Assembly (NCBI RefSeq): GCF_001577835.2
Contig: NC_029542.1
Location: 3,811,211 to 3,875,210 of the forward strand
From: Coturnix japonica
Lineage: Eukaryota > Chordata > Aves > Galliformes > Phasianidae
Direction: 5' to 3'
DNA length: 64,000 nt
Shown: positions 13,301 to 24,756 of the stretch, piece by piece
How the letters are laid out: each line of letters starts with the position of its first letter
How positions within the stretch are numbered: position 1 is the stretch's first letter
Program-made: the position numbers and the translations under genes
The notes under the pieces: model-generated
Told to the model about the DNA's origin: nothing
The model's database searches: none
The model's input: the letters and a program-made list of their open reading frames with translations, nothing else

Positions 13301-16300
13301 TCAGCCACCCCATGCAGCAGATCAGGCAGTCCTGCTTGTCCTAAGCAGCTCAGAAAGACAAACAGTCACACTCTCACCTCCCAGCTATGTAAACACTCAG
13401 CAGCACCCTGAGAGGGCAGGAGCTGGTTGGAAGCACAGGAGGAGCATTTAAGAAAGGCAGGGTGACTTTTTGGGTTCACCTCCAATCCCTAAACACCAAC
13501 ATTAACACTTCTGCTAACAACTAGATTGGGGATTCCAGCTGGCCCTAAGCCCTGCATGGATCTGAGCTCTGCAGCCACAGCTCAGCTCCCATCTCCTCTG
13601 CAGTCCCACCATCGGCCCCCTCTGCCCTCCCACCCCAACACCTTCGTATCAGGCTGGCTGCATCCTCCTACCTGAGTGCCTTCAGGGACAGGTTGGTGAT
13701 GGAGGTGCAGGATGCCAGATCGAGGTGCCGGAGCTTGGAGCAGAACTTACTGAGGCTGGTGCAAGTGCTGGAGGAGAACACACAGAGAACAGCAGTGTGA
13801 TGGGTTTAGCAGCACTCTCCTTGTGACCCACAGCACAGATAAGGGGGAGACAGAGAGGAGTTGGCACTCACGCGTCTGTGATTTTGGTGCAGCCATTCAG
13901 GTTCAGCACTTCAATGTTCCTGCAGTTCTGTGCAAACGTCCTTTAGGAAAAGGAAAGGCAAAACAAAGCTCTTTTTCAGCCAATGGATTCCTGTTCTGCT
14001 GCGTTTACATGGATGGGCTCAAGAAACATAGAATGAAACAGGTAATTTGTGTTGGCCCACAACTTGCCCTGAGATCTCCCACTCTTTGCTGTTCAGCCCT
14101 GAGTGGAGCATGGCATGTGAAGGTGAGATGATCAATGAGGGATGCCAACATCACTGCTCCCAGTGCTTTCTATTGGACAGCACCGCGGATCCCCAGCTCT
14201 GCTGCCCCAAGACACCACCCCCATGGGCTGCAGAGCCCCCCCGTGCCATGGCTCTACCTCAGTGCGTTGTCTCCCACTCCTTGGCAGCCACGCAGGCTCA
14301 GCTTCCTCAGGAACCCCCCGCATCTCTTGGAGATGTTCTCCACCACTCGGCCCTGGTCAGGACAGAAGGAGCGACGTTAACACCCCAAAGAGCCCACAGC
14401 AATAACAGACAGTTCTGTCTGTCCAGCTGTTCGTTATTCTATAGCTAAAATGGCACTGGGGAAACAAAGAGCCATCGGGACAACCTACAGCAGGGAGAGG
14501 GGAACCATTCAGCTTCTGAAGATGGACAGAGTGGAGCCCACAGGGCAGTGATGGAGCTCGGGTGGCTCAGGGCTGAGGACCCCTGGATGCCAGGCAGGCT
14601 GAGCAGGGAAAGCCTTGAAAGAACATCAGTACAGTGTACAGCATCCCCAGCTGCTGTTCCACCTCTGCCTTCACAACGTCCCCCCTATTGCCATCCTTTA
14701 TGCTTTGATACAGATATGGAATTCCATCCATTTTCAAAAGCTGAGTGTGTTGTGAGCCCATAATGACTCCCCGGGGCCACGAACTGAAATTAATGATTTC
14801 TGTCTCCAGGGAAGGCAGGGAGGGCTGTGCTGGGAGCATTAATCCGTGCTAAGCTGTAATTACGTTTCAACAAGAAAAATGGGTTTGTATGTCACTTAAT
14901 TATACCTCGATATCCCTCTGGAAATCAAACAGGTCAATTCGCTGCCAGTTACTGCCATCCAGGGCCAGAACATTCCATGCCTTTATTGAAGGGAAAAAAA
15001 TAAATGTAAATGTCTGGTTAATATGAAAAATACCAACAACCCAACAGGGGGGACCCAGTTACAGCTTGTTCCCTTTAGAAACAACCGTTCTGCCTCAGAT
15101 GACAACACGACAATTAGAGCCAATGAGAACAGCTCAGTTAGTGCTCACTGTGAGCACAGTTTGTGTGGGGCCTCACAGCACGTGGAACCACCAATAGGGT
15201 TGGGTTGGATGGGACCCTACAGCCCATGGAACCACCAATAGGGCTGGGTTGGATGGGACCCTACAGCCCATGGAACCACCAATAGGGTTGGGTTGGATGG
15301 GACCTTACAGCCCATGGAACCATTAACAGGGTTGGGTTGGATGGGATCTTACAGCCTATGGAACCACCCATAGGGTTGGGTTGGATGGGACCCCCATCTT
15401 GCCCATGCTACAGATATGAACCAGCAATCACTTATTCTGCCCTTAGTAAACCAAGTAGGCTTTGAGCACGGTGCCATACTCAAAGTTGTAATTAACACCA
15501 GCAAAGCAAACAGCTGAATCTCATCAAAGCCATCAGTCCACCATTAAGAAACAGTGCACCAATGTATGTGCATAGGCGTATTTTTACAGCACGCCCATTG
15601 CAAGCACTGAGCTGCATCTCCAGCACAACAGCAGTTCTTGTGCAAGCCAGGCAGGCTTACACCAGCAGAGAGAACTGTGAGTGCCCATTGACTCCCTGCA
15701 TTATAAACCTGCTCTGGGTGTTTGTTTTAAGGTCTGGTTATTGCCAAGAGGACGCCCAGCAGCTCCAGAGGAAAGGGCACTTATCAGTGGGTGCATCTCA
15801 GAGTGGGCTGGAGGGAACACAGAGTGCAGCAGCTCTGCATTGACTTTACAATGCAGTAGCTGGAGCAGTGAGCGTGCAAAGCTCCCCATTAGGGAGCACT
15901 GTGTGGGTGCTGGGATGGCCCTGCAGCAGGAGGAGCTTCTTACCCTGGAGACCTGAGCACAGCGACACAGAGTGACCACATCCAGGAAGGAGAAAATCCT
16001 GCAAAGGAAACAGAGATCTCTGTGGTCATCTGCAGCTACAAGGCAGAACACAAAGGGGCAAAAAAGAGGGGGGTGGGGGGTTGGAAAGAGAGCAGTAATC
16101 CAGCATCCAAGGGGAACTCTGAGAACAAGCAATGCCCCACTGCCCCCCAAAGCCCCGACTGCTCAGCCAGCATTAAATCCCTTGGATTAAAGGCTATTTC
16201 TGTGTGCCCACTGAGCAGCCGACAATGCAAGGAAAGCTGAAGGAAATGAGAGAAACGAGGGAAAAAATGCTACTTTTACCCCAGATTCCCACCAGAGGAA

Positions 16301-19300
16301 CACAAACAGCCACCCCCCAGTCCATGGGAGCAGCGGCTGAGCCAAGATGAGGGCTCCATTTCTGCACTTGCAGAAAAATCACTTTCTCCATGGAAATCCC
16401 AGGCTATTAATAACCTCCTCAGCCTCCTGTCAGGGCTTTGGGTCCTGGCCCAACTCCTTCCTGCTTCCTGCTCCTCCCTTCCCAGTCTACGCCCAGCACA
16501 GGGGATGCCAACACAGCACTGCAGGCCTTTCCAATGCAACACCTGGGAGCTCCACAAGGCATCCTCCCTTTGGGGTTGCAGACCCTTCTGCCTGCACCTC
16601 CCTATGGGGATGCACAGCCCTCTGCCCTCCTGCTCCCCTTCTATTGCTCCCTGCACTTCCCCAGCCCCAATGAGCCATTTGCTCATGGACACAGCTTGGT
16701 GACCTCTGCCTCTAATAGCACTCAGGGAGCATTTCTCTGTGCTTCCTGCACTGCTCTGATGTTGGCTCAGGAGAGGAGCAGTGACTCAGCACACCCAGCC
16801 TCGCACAACGCTGCTCTCATTGCTGTGCCTCTGCTTTGCACTTTGGTCAGTTCAGACCCGGCTGCAGCCTCAGCCATTGGCACGGCCCCAGGAGAGCAAC
16901 CAGCACAGCTCCAGCCTGCAGAGCTCAATGCAGGGACACTGCTGGGGAGCTCTGCAAAACCCCAAACCCCACTGAGGGGCCTGTGGGGCTCAGCAACAAT
17001 CTAAGTTATAGTATGGGATGAGTGCTGGGATTCTTCCCAGCAACCTGCATGGGGTACAATAAAGCAAAGGGAACCCCTGTGTTCACCTGAGCTCAGCTCA
17101 AGAGAAGCCAGCCTGGTGAATGGCACTGAGGGTGGAAGGGAGCCTGCATGGATGGCACCCTGCTGAGCAGCTCTGGGTGCTCTCAGTAAGAGTGGGACAC
17201 CAGAATTCCTCCTGGATCATCCCAAGGCACCTCCACCATTGGATGGGGATTGGAGGGGATGGTTGAGTGCTCCCGGCTGGGACTCAGGCAGCTCTGGTGC
17301 TGCATCAGGTGAAGTATTTCATGGTGAAGCAGCTCAGCATGGTGAGGATGGGGCTCTGCCTCCCAGCCCAGCCAGCATGTGATGCAGTCAGAGCACTTCT
17401 CAGCTCCTTCATCCATCGGGGATTGCCTGGGACTCCTCACTTTCCCATTGCAGCCAGCTGAGGGTCAGCACCTCTCCAGCAGCAGGGAGAGACCCCAGCC
17501 AGGAGCAGGAGCTCCAAACCCAACCATAACCCAGGCAGGACCTGAAGGGCCCAGAGAGGGGCTGGCAAGAACCTGGAGCCCCCCCATCACCCCTCCCACA
17601 CCCAGCCCAGCTTGCAGGCAGGGCACTGTTGGAGCCACACATTTTTGGAGCTCAGGGTGAGACAAAGGCCACTGTTGCCCTTTTTCACATCCACCCCCTC
17701 TTTATTTTGCTCAAGCACAGCTTTCCTCCTTTGCAACCACACACACGAGGCATCGATGCCATCTGCAGAATGAACCAAGTGGGGAACAAGGCGCCGCGCT
17801 GTAGTGCTGCTCAGACACACACGTCTTTGTCTCACAGACAGTGACACATTTACAGGAGATTCCTGCAGATAAACGCATCCAAGTTCCTCTTTCAAAGGCC
17901 GCACTGTCGATCCACGCTGCTCAATCTGCACAGTGTGCTAACAGTGGATTCCAGCTCTCAAAACCATTACGTACAAACCTTAATGTTCATCAGCTCTACC
18001 TCCTTGTATCACCCCAGTGCCACAGCAACATTGGGACACCAAACCACCCCCATGTCCCACAGACTCCCAGTGCTCCCCATAGTGCTGCTCCTCTGTCCCC
18101 ATCCCTGCCTGCTGGGTCCATCCAGCTTCATTAAGGTTCAGCCCCATCCACAAAGCAGGCACCCAGCACATCCACACTTAGCACAAAGTCTTGGACCACA
18201 CCGTGCTCTCTTTGCTTGCAGCTCTGCCAGGACCTGAGCTTGGCTGGTGCATCACACTGATCCATGGAGCAGGAAGGTCTTACCTCAGCAGCAGCTCTTT
18301 GGGAAGCTTCTTGTTGATCACAGCTTCATCGTTATTCGAGAACATCTGGAACAAGAACAACAACAGCAGGTTGGCCATACATTTACTTTATGTGCATGCA
18401 AAGAGGGCTGCCTACAGCAGTGAAGCAAACTCCTTGTGGAGCAGGAGGGGTTTATCCACATGGAAATGCACAGCAGAGTGTTCTGTCACCATTGCAGGAC
18501 CTGGACCTGCAGCAGCACATGTGCCGTGTGTGCATCACACCTATGGAGCTTCAGAGCCCTCTGTGTTATAGGCAGGGATGGACCACTGTGCCCTACAGAA
18601 CAGCAGGGCTCCTGGTGAGCTCCTAAAGGGCTTCATGCAGCACTTATGGCTGATAGGAGATAAGCAGCCCCCCCATAACCAGGGGGCTGAGCAGCCCCTG
18701 TCCCGACCCTCCACAACTGCTTCCCAGCCACAGGAAATGGAGCAATCAAAAAGCGAGCTGCAATTATTAAGAGGGTAAATAACACATTCTGGAATTTGTT
18801 TTGAAGTGAGGGAAGGTGGAGGGCCAACAATTGCCATTATAAATTAGGGATTGCATGCACAGCTGCATGCTTTGCTTCTTACATCCCCACCCAGCCCGCA
18901 TGGAGATGTGTCACAGATCCACGCAGCTCACAAAGATCTTTTCGCTGCTCTGAAATGGAACCATCAGTGTGGATTCAGCCCAAGCTCAGCCCAGTGCTGC
19001 ACCACAGCATGTTTTGGGTCTGGGCTCAGCTCTGCTCCCAGCAGAACCACGGTGTGAGCAGGGAATGGCTGCACAGGGCACAGAGCAGCCCTGTCTGTGC
19101 ACACAGGGGTTCCCTGCAGCCACATGGTGAGGGCTGAGATGCCACCCAGCCCCATTGCTGCCATGTGCACCTCTATGGCACCACCGACCCCAGTGTGACT
19201 AAGCAGGGAGAAGAGAATCAGCTCCTGAGCGGCCAGGCTGATTATGGGCTTAATATCCCTAAAAATAGCTGTGTGTGTGATTTGCCCAACGTACGCTGTC

Positions 19301-22268
19301 AGATCGCTCCTTCATCTGCCTTGGAGAAGCTCTATGAGGAGGGATGGGGTGAGGAACCCAACCTGCAGAGTCAGAAGGAGCCAACCCAGCAGTGGGAACA
19401 TGGGGCACAATGAGATGGAGCGACCTATAGGGGCAGAGGGCACAAAGTGCATTACAAGGAGCTCACAGGGAACCCAATGGGAACCACGAGGACCACCCCG
19501 TGCTGCCACCAAATGCAATTCCTTCATGACCTATCACACAGATCTGATTCAAAGCTGCCTCTTTCCAGCTGTGTGAGCTGGGTTCACATCCGGCTCTGAC
19601 TGCCACCATGATGATGATGATGATGATGATGGTGGTGGTGCTGTGGGCACAGATCCTCAGGGTTACATCCTCACCCCACCTGCGATGGGTGTGGGATGGC
19701 CCAGGTGGGACCGGCTCTGCCGCGCGTCGCATCAGCTTTCCCAATGCAGTGAGTCAAGTGCAATCCCAAGCAAGGCGACCCAGCAGTGAAAACAGTAATT
19801 AAGCAGAACAGCCCCAATTAAGACTAGTATCTAAACCAGCATAAGGCATGGCGACACGCAGGACGGCCCTGTGCCCTTTGGCCAAGCTGCAAGGCATGGC
19901 ATGGCCTTGCCTGAGCCTCGTGGCCATGGCACAACCAAACCCAACCGTGGCATAGGGCTGAGCATCAGGTGCAGCATGGCATGGAGTCACTGTGCCCAGA
20001 GGTGATCCAGCACATGGGGATGTGGCACATGGGACACAATAAATGGGCACAGCAGGATGGACCAGCGTTGGCCATGGGGGTCTGAGGGGTCTTTTCTGAC
20101 CTTAATGACCCCCCTATGACCCCTTCAAAGACCCCCCTTCTCTCCCTTCCCCCCCTTCTCTTGCCTAACGATCCCAGCTGGGAACAACCAGCCCACACTT
20201 GCGACACAGGCAGCTCTGCAGGTGACACGGGCCGAGGTCGAACACCCGCTCATTTAATCCTAAAGCTCTCCCTAATTACTGCGGGGCCGAGCTGGCTGCG
20301 CTTAACACAAAGCACCGGGAGGCCGAAACCCGCCCCAACCCCATTGAACAAAAGGATGCAAATGAAAAGCAGCCCAGCTTGGTTTCTGAGCTCTCTTTAT
20401 CAGCACAACGCAAAGCTCCCCAAACATCACCTGCCCCATAGCACAGTGAGAAGCACCGACCCCCCTCCCCACTGCCCCACTGCCACCCCCCTGCTGTAGG
20501 AAGGCTGCTCTGACCCATAGCGCTTCCTCTTCTGCCCCATATCAGACCCGATGGGTTCCTCTCCCAGCTGTGGGATGCCCAGTTCCACACCCTGCTCACA
20601 CAGCCCCAGCAATGCCATAAAGCCCCGACCAAAGCACAGCAAACAAAGAGCCCCAAAACAGAAACACAACGGGCCGAGGGAAGCTGATGTTACCCTGAAC
20701 ACACACAGGACTCCTCACTAAGAGCCAACTGGATTCTGAGCTTCCCATCCTGCTCATATCTTACCTCGTCTTAGGGGCAGCCCTGAAGTCAAATGAGCCC
20801 CAGCAGCTGCTCCGTCCAGCTCAGAGTCCTCCCCAAATCAGCTCCTAAATCCCAGCTGAGGATGCATCTGTCCCAAGGAAGGAGCCTGCGTGGCTCCCAT
20901 CCCTCCTGCACCCACAGCTTTCCTTTCCCCATAACACAAAGTGCCCCATAAATGCTCCCGCAGCTCAATTCGGCTGCAGTTAATTGGAGGTTTCCAAAGC
21001 TTCCTGCAGGAAGGCAGGACGGCCTCTGCTGGGTTGGATTTTTGTTTTGCTTTGCTTTTGTTTAAGGGATGGAGTGGGAGCTTACACCGTATTGCTCACA
21101 GCCTGGAAAGAAAAACAACAACAACGACTGTAATTACTCCAGGCTGACGACGTGGCTCAGCCCATGGCAGGGGCTGCTCACACTGCCAAGCCCAGGCCTG
21201 GTACCCAGCACTGGGTCTGCTCTGCTCCATTAACAGCAATAGGGGGGGGGTTCTGAGTGCCTGAGTTACATGAGAAGCAATAGGAACCAGAAGCAGCTCC
21301 CCTTCTGCCCTCCCTCCCTAATGCCCCCCCCTCCCCTGCCCTACACCCCCCCATTACACTCTAGGAAGCACAGACCCCCCCCCAGCTCCTGCTCTCCTTT
21401 AACACCAAACCACTGCTGCAAGGGCTGCACGCAGAGAACCCACACATTCATCACATTGAAGGCGATCAGCCCCATCGCCCACCACCAACCCCCCCCATCT
21501 GTGACTCCTATAAAAGCCAATGAGACCCCCCCAACCCTCACCCCCCCCCCGGCATCGCAGCGCTCAGCACATTTCTGCTCCATTGTCCCTCGTTATTGTC
21601 CCCGCGTCACATGAAACAGCGGCTCTTTGTCAACAAACACAGCGCTGGAAGCAGCAAAGCCTGATCCGGAAGGTGCCACCGATTCCAGCTGTGCCCCCTT
21701 ATAACCAATGTGTATGTGGGGGGGTCAGTGCTGTCAGTGCACACAGACTCATCGCCCTCAGTACAGCTGATAGGGGAAGCCTACAGAGACCCTATAGGTG
21801 ACGGCTATCAGCACAGACCCCCCCCCCCCAATATCACCCTCCGTGTATCTCGCTTACCGAGCGCTGCGGGGGGGGGGGGGGGGAGGGGGCTCGCAAAGCA
21901 ACGTTGTACGAGGAAGGGAACACACAGAACCAGACCAACAACTAAAGGCACTAAATACACCCACCGCGCCCCCCCCCCCGCACACACGGACGGCTCCATC
22001 CCCGCAGTGCCCCCCCCCATCCCCGCAGCGGGGTTAGGCCGCGCCGCCCTGCACCGAGCCCAGCATTACACATTACAACCCATCGGATCAACGACCCCCG
22101 GTGCTGGGGGGGGACACGATACCGCCGCGACCCCCCCCCACTCAGTGAGCTCCACTCCCCCCCAGGCCGCTCCGTCCCCCCCCTCACTCCGGGCCCCGCA
22201 GCCCCGCTCACAGGCCTCGGCCTCACCTCGAAGCGGCTCTTGGTGACGCCGTTCATGTCCCTACGCAT
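7380..22268 (-). CDS. FBXL20: F-box and leucine-rich repeat protein 20, complete
   Basis: Substrate receptor of an SCF (SKP1-CUL1-F-box) ubiquitin ligase; in mammals it targets the presynaptic protein RIM1. Coding exons in transcript order: 22227-22268, 18284-18345, 15944-15998, 14906-14980, 14258-14352, 13872-13940, 13672-13767, 12560-12686, 11429-11503, 10791-10921, 10190-10250, 9705-9749, 9246-9302, 8104-8316, 7380-7487. They total 1311 nt, 436 aa, equal to human, and every phase agrees. The protein starts MRRDMNGVTKSRFE. The F-box is at about residues 24-70 (LPKELLLRIFSFLDVVTLC), followed by tandem cysteine-containing LRRs (for example LVTLNLQTC, LEVARCSQLTD) to about residue 400. It ends RFCRCCIIL, a CaaX-like CIIL with final Leu that suggests geranylgeranylation, as known for FBXL2. 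The last intron carries an antisense CR1. FBXL2 is excluded by the close match to FBXL20 and by synteny. Confidence 0.98.
7700..7925 (+). mobile_element. CR1 LINE 3' fragment in the last FBXL20 intron
   Basis: Successive blocks match the remembered CR1 3' region in order: GGCCTCATGTTGCAGCAGGG, then AGGTTGAACATTAGGAACAA, AGCTGCCTGGGG, GGTCACTGTCCCAGGGGTGC, GCACTGAGGG, and CAGAGATCTTTTCCAACCTT followed by AAGGACTCAGTGATTTCT. It is plus-oriented, antisense to FBXL20, and 5'-truncated. Confidence 0.9.
15171..15393. repeat. About 44-bp tandem repeat in an FBXL20 intron
   Basis: Five copies of a unit of about 44 bases containing CCATGGAACCACCAATAGGG, TTGGGTTGGATGGGACC and TACAGC. The GGGTTGGATGGGACCTTA part resembles the reverse complement of the CR1 3' end (AGGGTTGGAAGGGACCTTTA), so the array may have grown from a CR1 tail. 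Copies differ at only a few positions, which points to recent expansion. Confidence 0.85.
19608..19640. repeat. (ATG)n/(GTG)n trinucleotide run in FBXL20 intron 1
   Basis: Eight ATG units followed by GTG units. It is intronic, so it is not expected to be translated. Confidence 0.85.
20055..20125 (+). mobile_element. Short CR1-like 3' tail in FBXL20 intron 1
   Basis: The words GTTGGCCATGG, GGTCTGAGGGGTC and TTTTCTGACCTTAATGACCC resemble the CR1 end segment (GATCTCAGAGGTCTTTTCCAACCTTAATGATT). It is short and diverged. Orientation is plus. Confidence 0.6.
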
Positions 22269-22806
22269 GGCGGGGGGTCAGGGGGGGGCGGGGGGCGCCC
22301 GGCCGGGCCCCGGGATGAGCCGAGATCCTACGGCCTCAACTTCAACACCAAACAAAAACACGGGGCACCTGCCAACAACGCGTACGCTCATTGGTCGGCG
22401 ACGGGGAGGGGGGGGTTGGTAATGAGGGGGGGGAAGAGAGCGCGTTTATCAGCCCCCCCCCCAAAACACCGCCCGGCGCCCACCTACCCCGCACAGCGCC
22501 GCTGCGCCCATCGCAACCAGGTGCTGCCGGGGGGGATTTGGGGTTTCCCACCCCTTCCCGGTACTGGGGGCTGCGGGGTGTCCCCCCCCCCACTGACACC
22601 CCCTGGGGAGTGTGCAGCATCGACGTGCCCCGCCGCAACGGGGGGCTGCGATGGGGGGAAACGGGGGGGTCGTGGGGGGGGAGAGCCCCCCGCCCCGCGC
22701 TTCCCTTCCGGGAGGAGCAGACGGGGCGCGGGAAACGGCCAATGGCGCGCCGAGTTGGCGCGCCGTCACGGTGACGTCATCCGCGCGGGAAAATCGAGCA
22801 TGGTGT
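22269..22806 (-). promoter_or_regulatory. FBXL20 promoter CpG island
   Basis: CpG-rich sequence upstream of the FBXL20 ATG. A dense site cluster lies 460-520 bases upstream: CCAAT at 22739-22743, two GGCGCGCC palindromes in TTGGCGCGCC-like E2F contexts (about 22744-22764), a perfect CRE TGACGTCA at 22772-22779, and GCGCGGGAAAA (E2F-like) at about 22784-22794. Long C and G runs are interspersed. The exact start site is unknown. Confidence 0.55.
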
Positions 22807-22808
22807 AA

Positions 22809-22825
22809 AGCGCCCCCTGTGGGCA
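22809..22825 (-). promoter_or_regulatory. CTCF-like motif between the MED1 3' end and the FBXL20 promoter
   Basis: AGCGCCCCCTGTGGGCA closely resembles the reverse complement of the CTCF core (TAGCGCCCCCTGGTGGCCA). It sits just outside the FBXL20 CpG island, facing the end of MED1. Motif only; binding is not shown. Confidence 0.4.
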
Positions 22826-22899
22826 GCACCCCCCGCCCAATCAATTAACCCAATTAACACCACCATCCCCCCCTCCAAGAGGCGGATTTACAGAACGAC

Positions 22900-24756
22900 C
22901 ACTTAAAAAAAGAACCATTTTCTTTTAATCCCACCGTACGCTCCTCCTCCCCCTCGAGATTAAAAGGCTCGGCTTTGATTCTTGCGTACAACCCCCCCCA
23001 CCCCCGATCTTTCCAATACTGAAAGACTTTATCGTGGAGAATAAGCAAAAATAGTCCAAAAATAAAATCATCTGGATGAGAGCAGGCGTTCACACGGCAC
23101 CCTGCTGCCTGCATAGCCGGGATGGGGCCCTCACCTCAACCCAGCTCCCCTCCTTCAGTGCTGTGTGTGGCATTGGGGGTCCCATTGCTCACCCCCTCCA
23201 TCCCACAGCTCAGGGTCACATTGAATGAGGCATTGAAGCAGAGGCATTGCTTGCTGTATCTGTGTGGCTGTCACAGCGCCCACCTCGTGCAGATGTTGGA
23301 TTTTGAACGTTGAACTTTGGTCTCGGGCAAGCAGGGAAGGAAACGTGTTCGGCTTGTTGGTTTCACATGCACTGCTGGATGAATGGAGCAGCTGAACGGT
23401 GCCTCAGCTCTTGGTATAGCAGAACTATGATCCAGCAAACCCATCCTGTGCAACCCCCAGTGCTTCTTTTTACCTCCACACAGCCCAGAAGGGACCACAA
23501 GATAAGACCGCAGAGGACTCCTGAGTCACTCTCTTCGTTCCCAGCCAAAAGGGGAAACTCCATCATTGAAGGAAATCGCTGCTTCTGCTGCAGTCACCAC
23601 CCAGATGAACCAGCTGGGGTCTGTTTTTCCAGCAGTGTAAATGCAATTCAGTGACTCACACTGCTGGGTTAACGCCTCCCAGAGAGAGAAGTGCATGACC
23701 AGAGAGACCTTAAGTGCTTCAGCATCAGAGATTGAGACAAGGCCCAATGTCAGCCATCAACGCACACTCACTGTTCCATCAATGTGAAGGGAAGCATTGG
23801 GTGTGGATAAAGCACAGCTTTACCAACACGGTTCAGCTTGGTTTACAGGGAAGCAAAACTCCAATTCAAGACAGCTGAGCTCCTCATCAAGTTAGATTTG
23901 CTCCAATGCATGCCAGGATTTCACCAGCTTCATTGAAGCTGCACTGTGCAGAGCTTCCCAAATCCACAGGCTCTATCCAAATCCCCACGTCCCTTTGGAC
24001 TTTGTGTCACACCATTAGAACAAAGATTGCATGAATGCAAGCAGCACGGTGCTATTCAGCTAATGGGCAGAAGTAAATAACTAAAATGAAAGGGAGGTAA
24101 CAAGTCAGACAGCGATCCTTCATCGCTTTGACCTGGCATAAAAATGCTGATGTCTATTTGAACACAGAGCCTGACCCTGCAGCACACACCAGAGGAAGAT
24201 GAAGTTCCTCAGTGCTGCCCTGAATCAGGCACTGCACGAAGAAATGCCAGGGAAATGATTAAAAAGCATTTCTTCTTTTTCTGCCAACCGCCCTTTTAAA
24301 AGGAATAAAACCCAGCCCTGAAACGTACCCTAAAATAATTAGCTTAAAACTTCCTAAAAGCAAAAGCAACTTTGTCTGAGTGGGAAGAGGGGCAGAGGAA
24401 CTCGGATCCTCCCAGAACAGCCTGTCTCTGTTGCATCACTTCAAGGTCTGCCCCCACACATACTTAGCTTCATGCCCATTAAATCTAATGGGCCCATTAA
24501 TACTTATAAAGTAAGAACGAGTGTAGGTGTCCATAGGATGAAGGCCACAGTCAGGAACCCAGCTCGCAGAATGAGCTGCTGGCACTCACACACATTCTGT
24601 GCAGTCTTTGGAGATCCTTAGAAATACTATTTGTTTCCTCTTAACACACACCTCATAAAGATCAGCGTGGCAGGCTTGCAGCGAGTGGTTCCTTCTTTCC
24701 ATCCCTAGAACCTGCAGGCCCTGAGCACAGCTCATCTTCCAAAGACACTGAGCAAA
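22900..24756 (-). other. MED1: Probable MED1 3' UTR
   Basis: Sequence after the MED1 stop codon without recognisable protein coding. A minus-strand ATTAAA at 22924-22929 is the best candidate end signal I can see, implying a 3' UTR of about 1.85 kb. No canonical minus-strand AATAAA was noticed in the interval. The end is uncertain. Confidence 0.4.
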
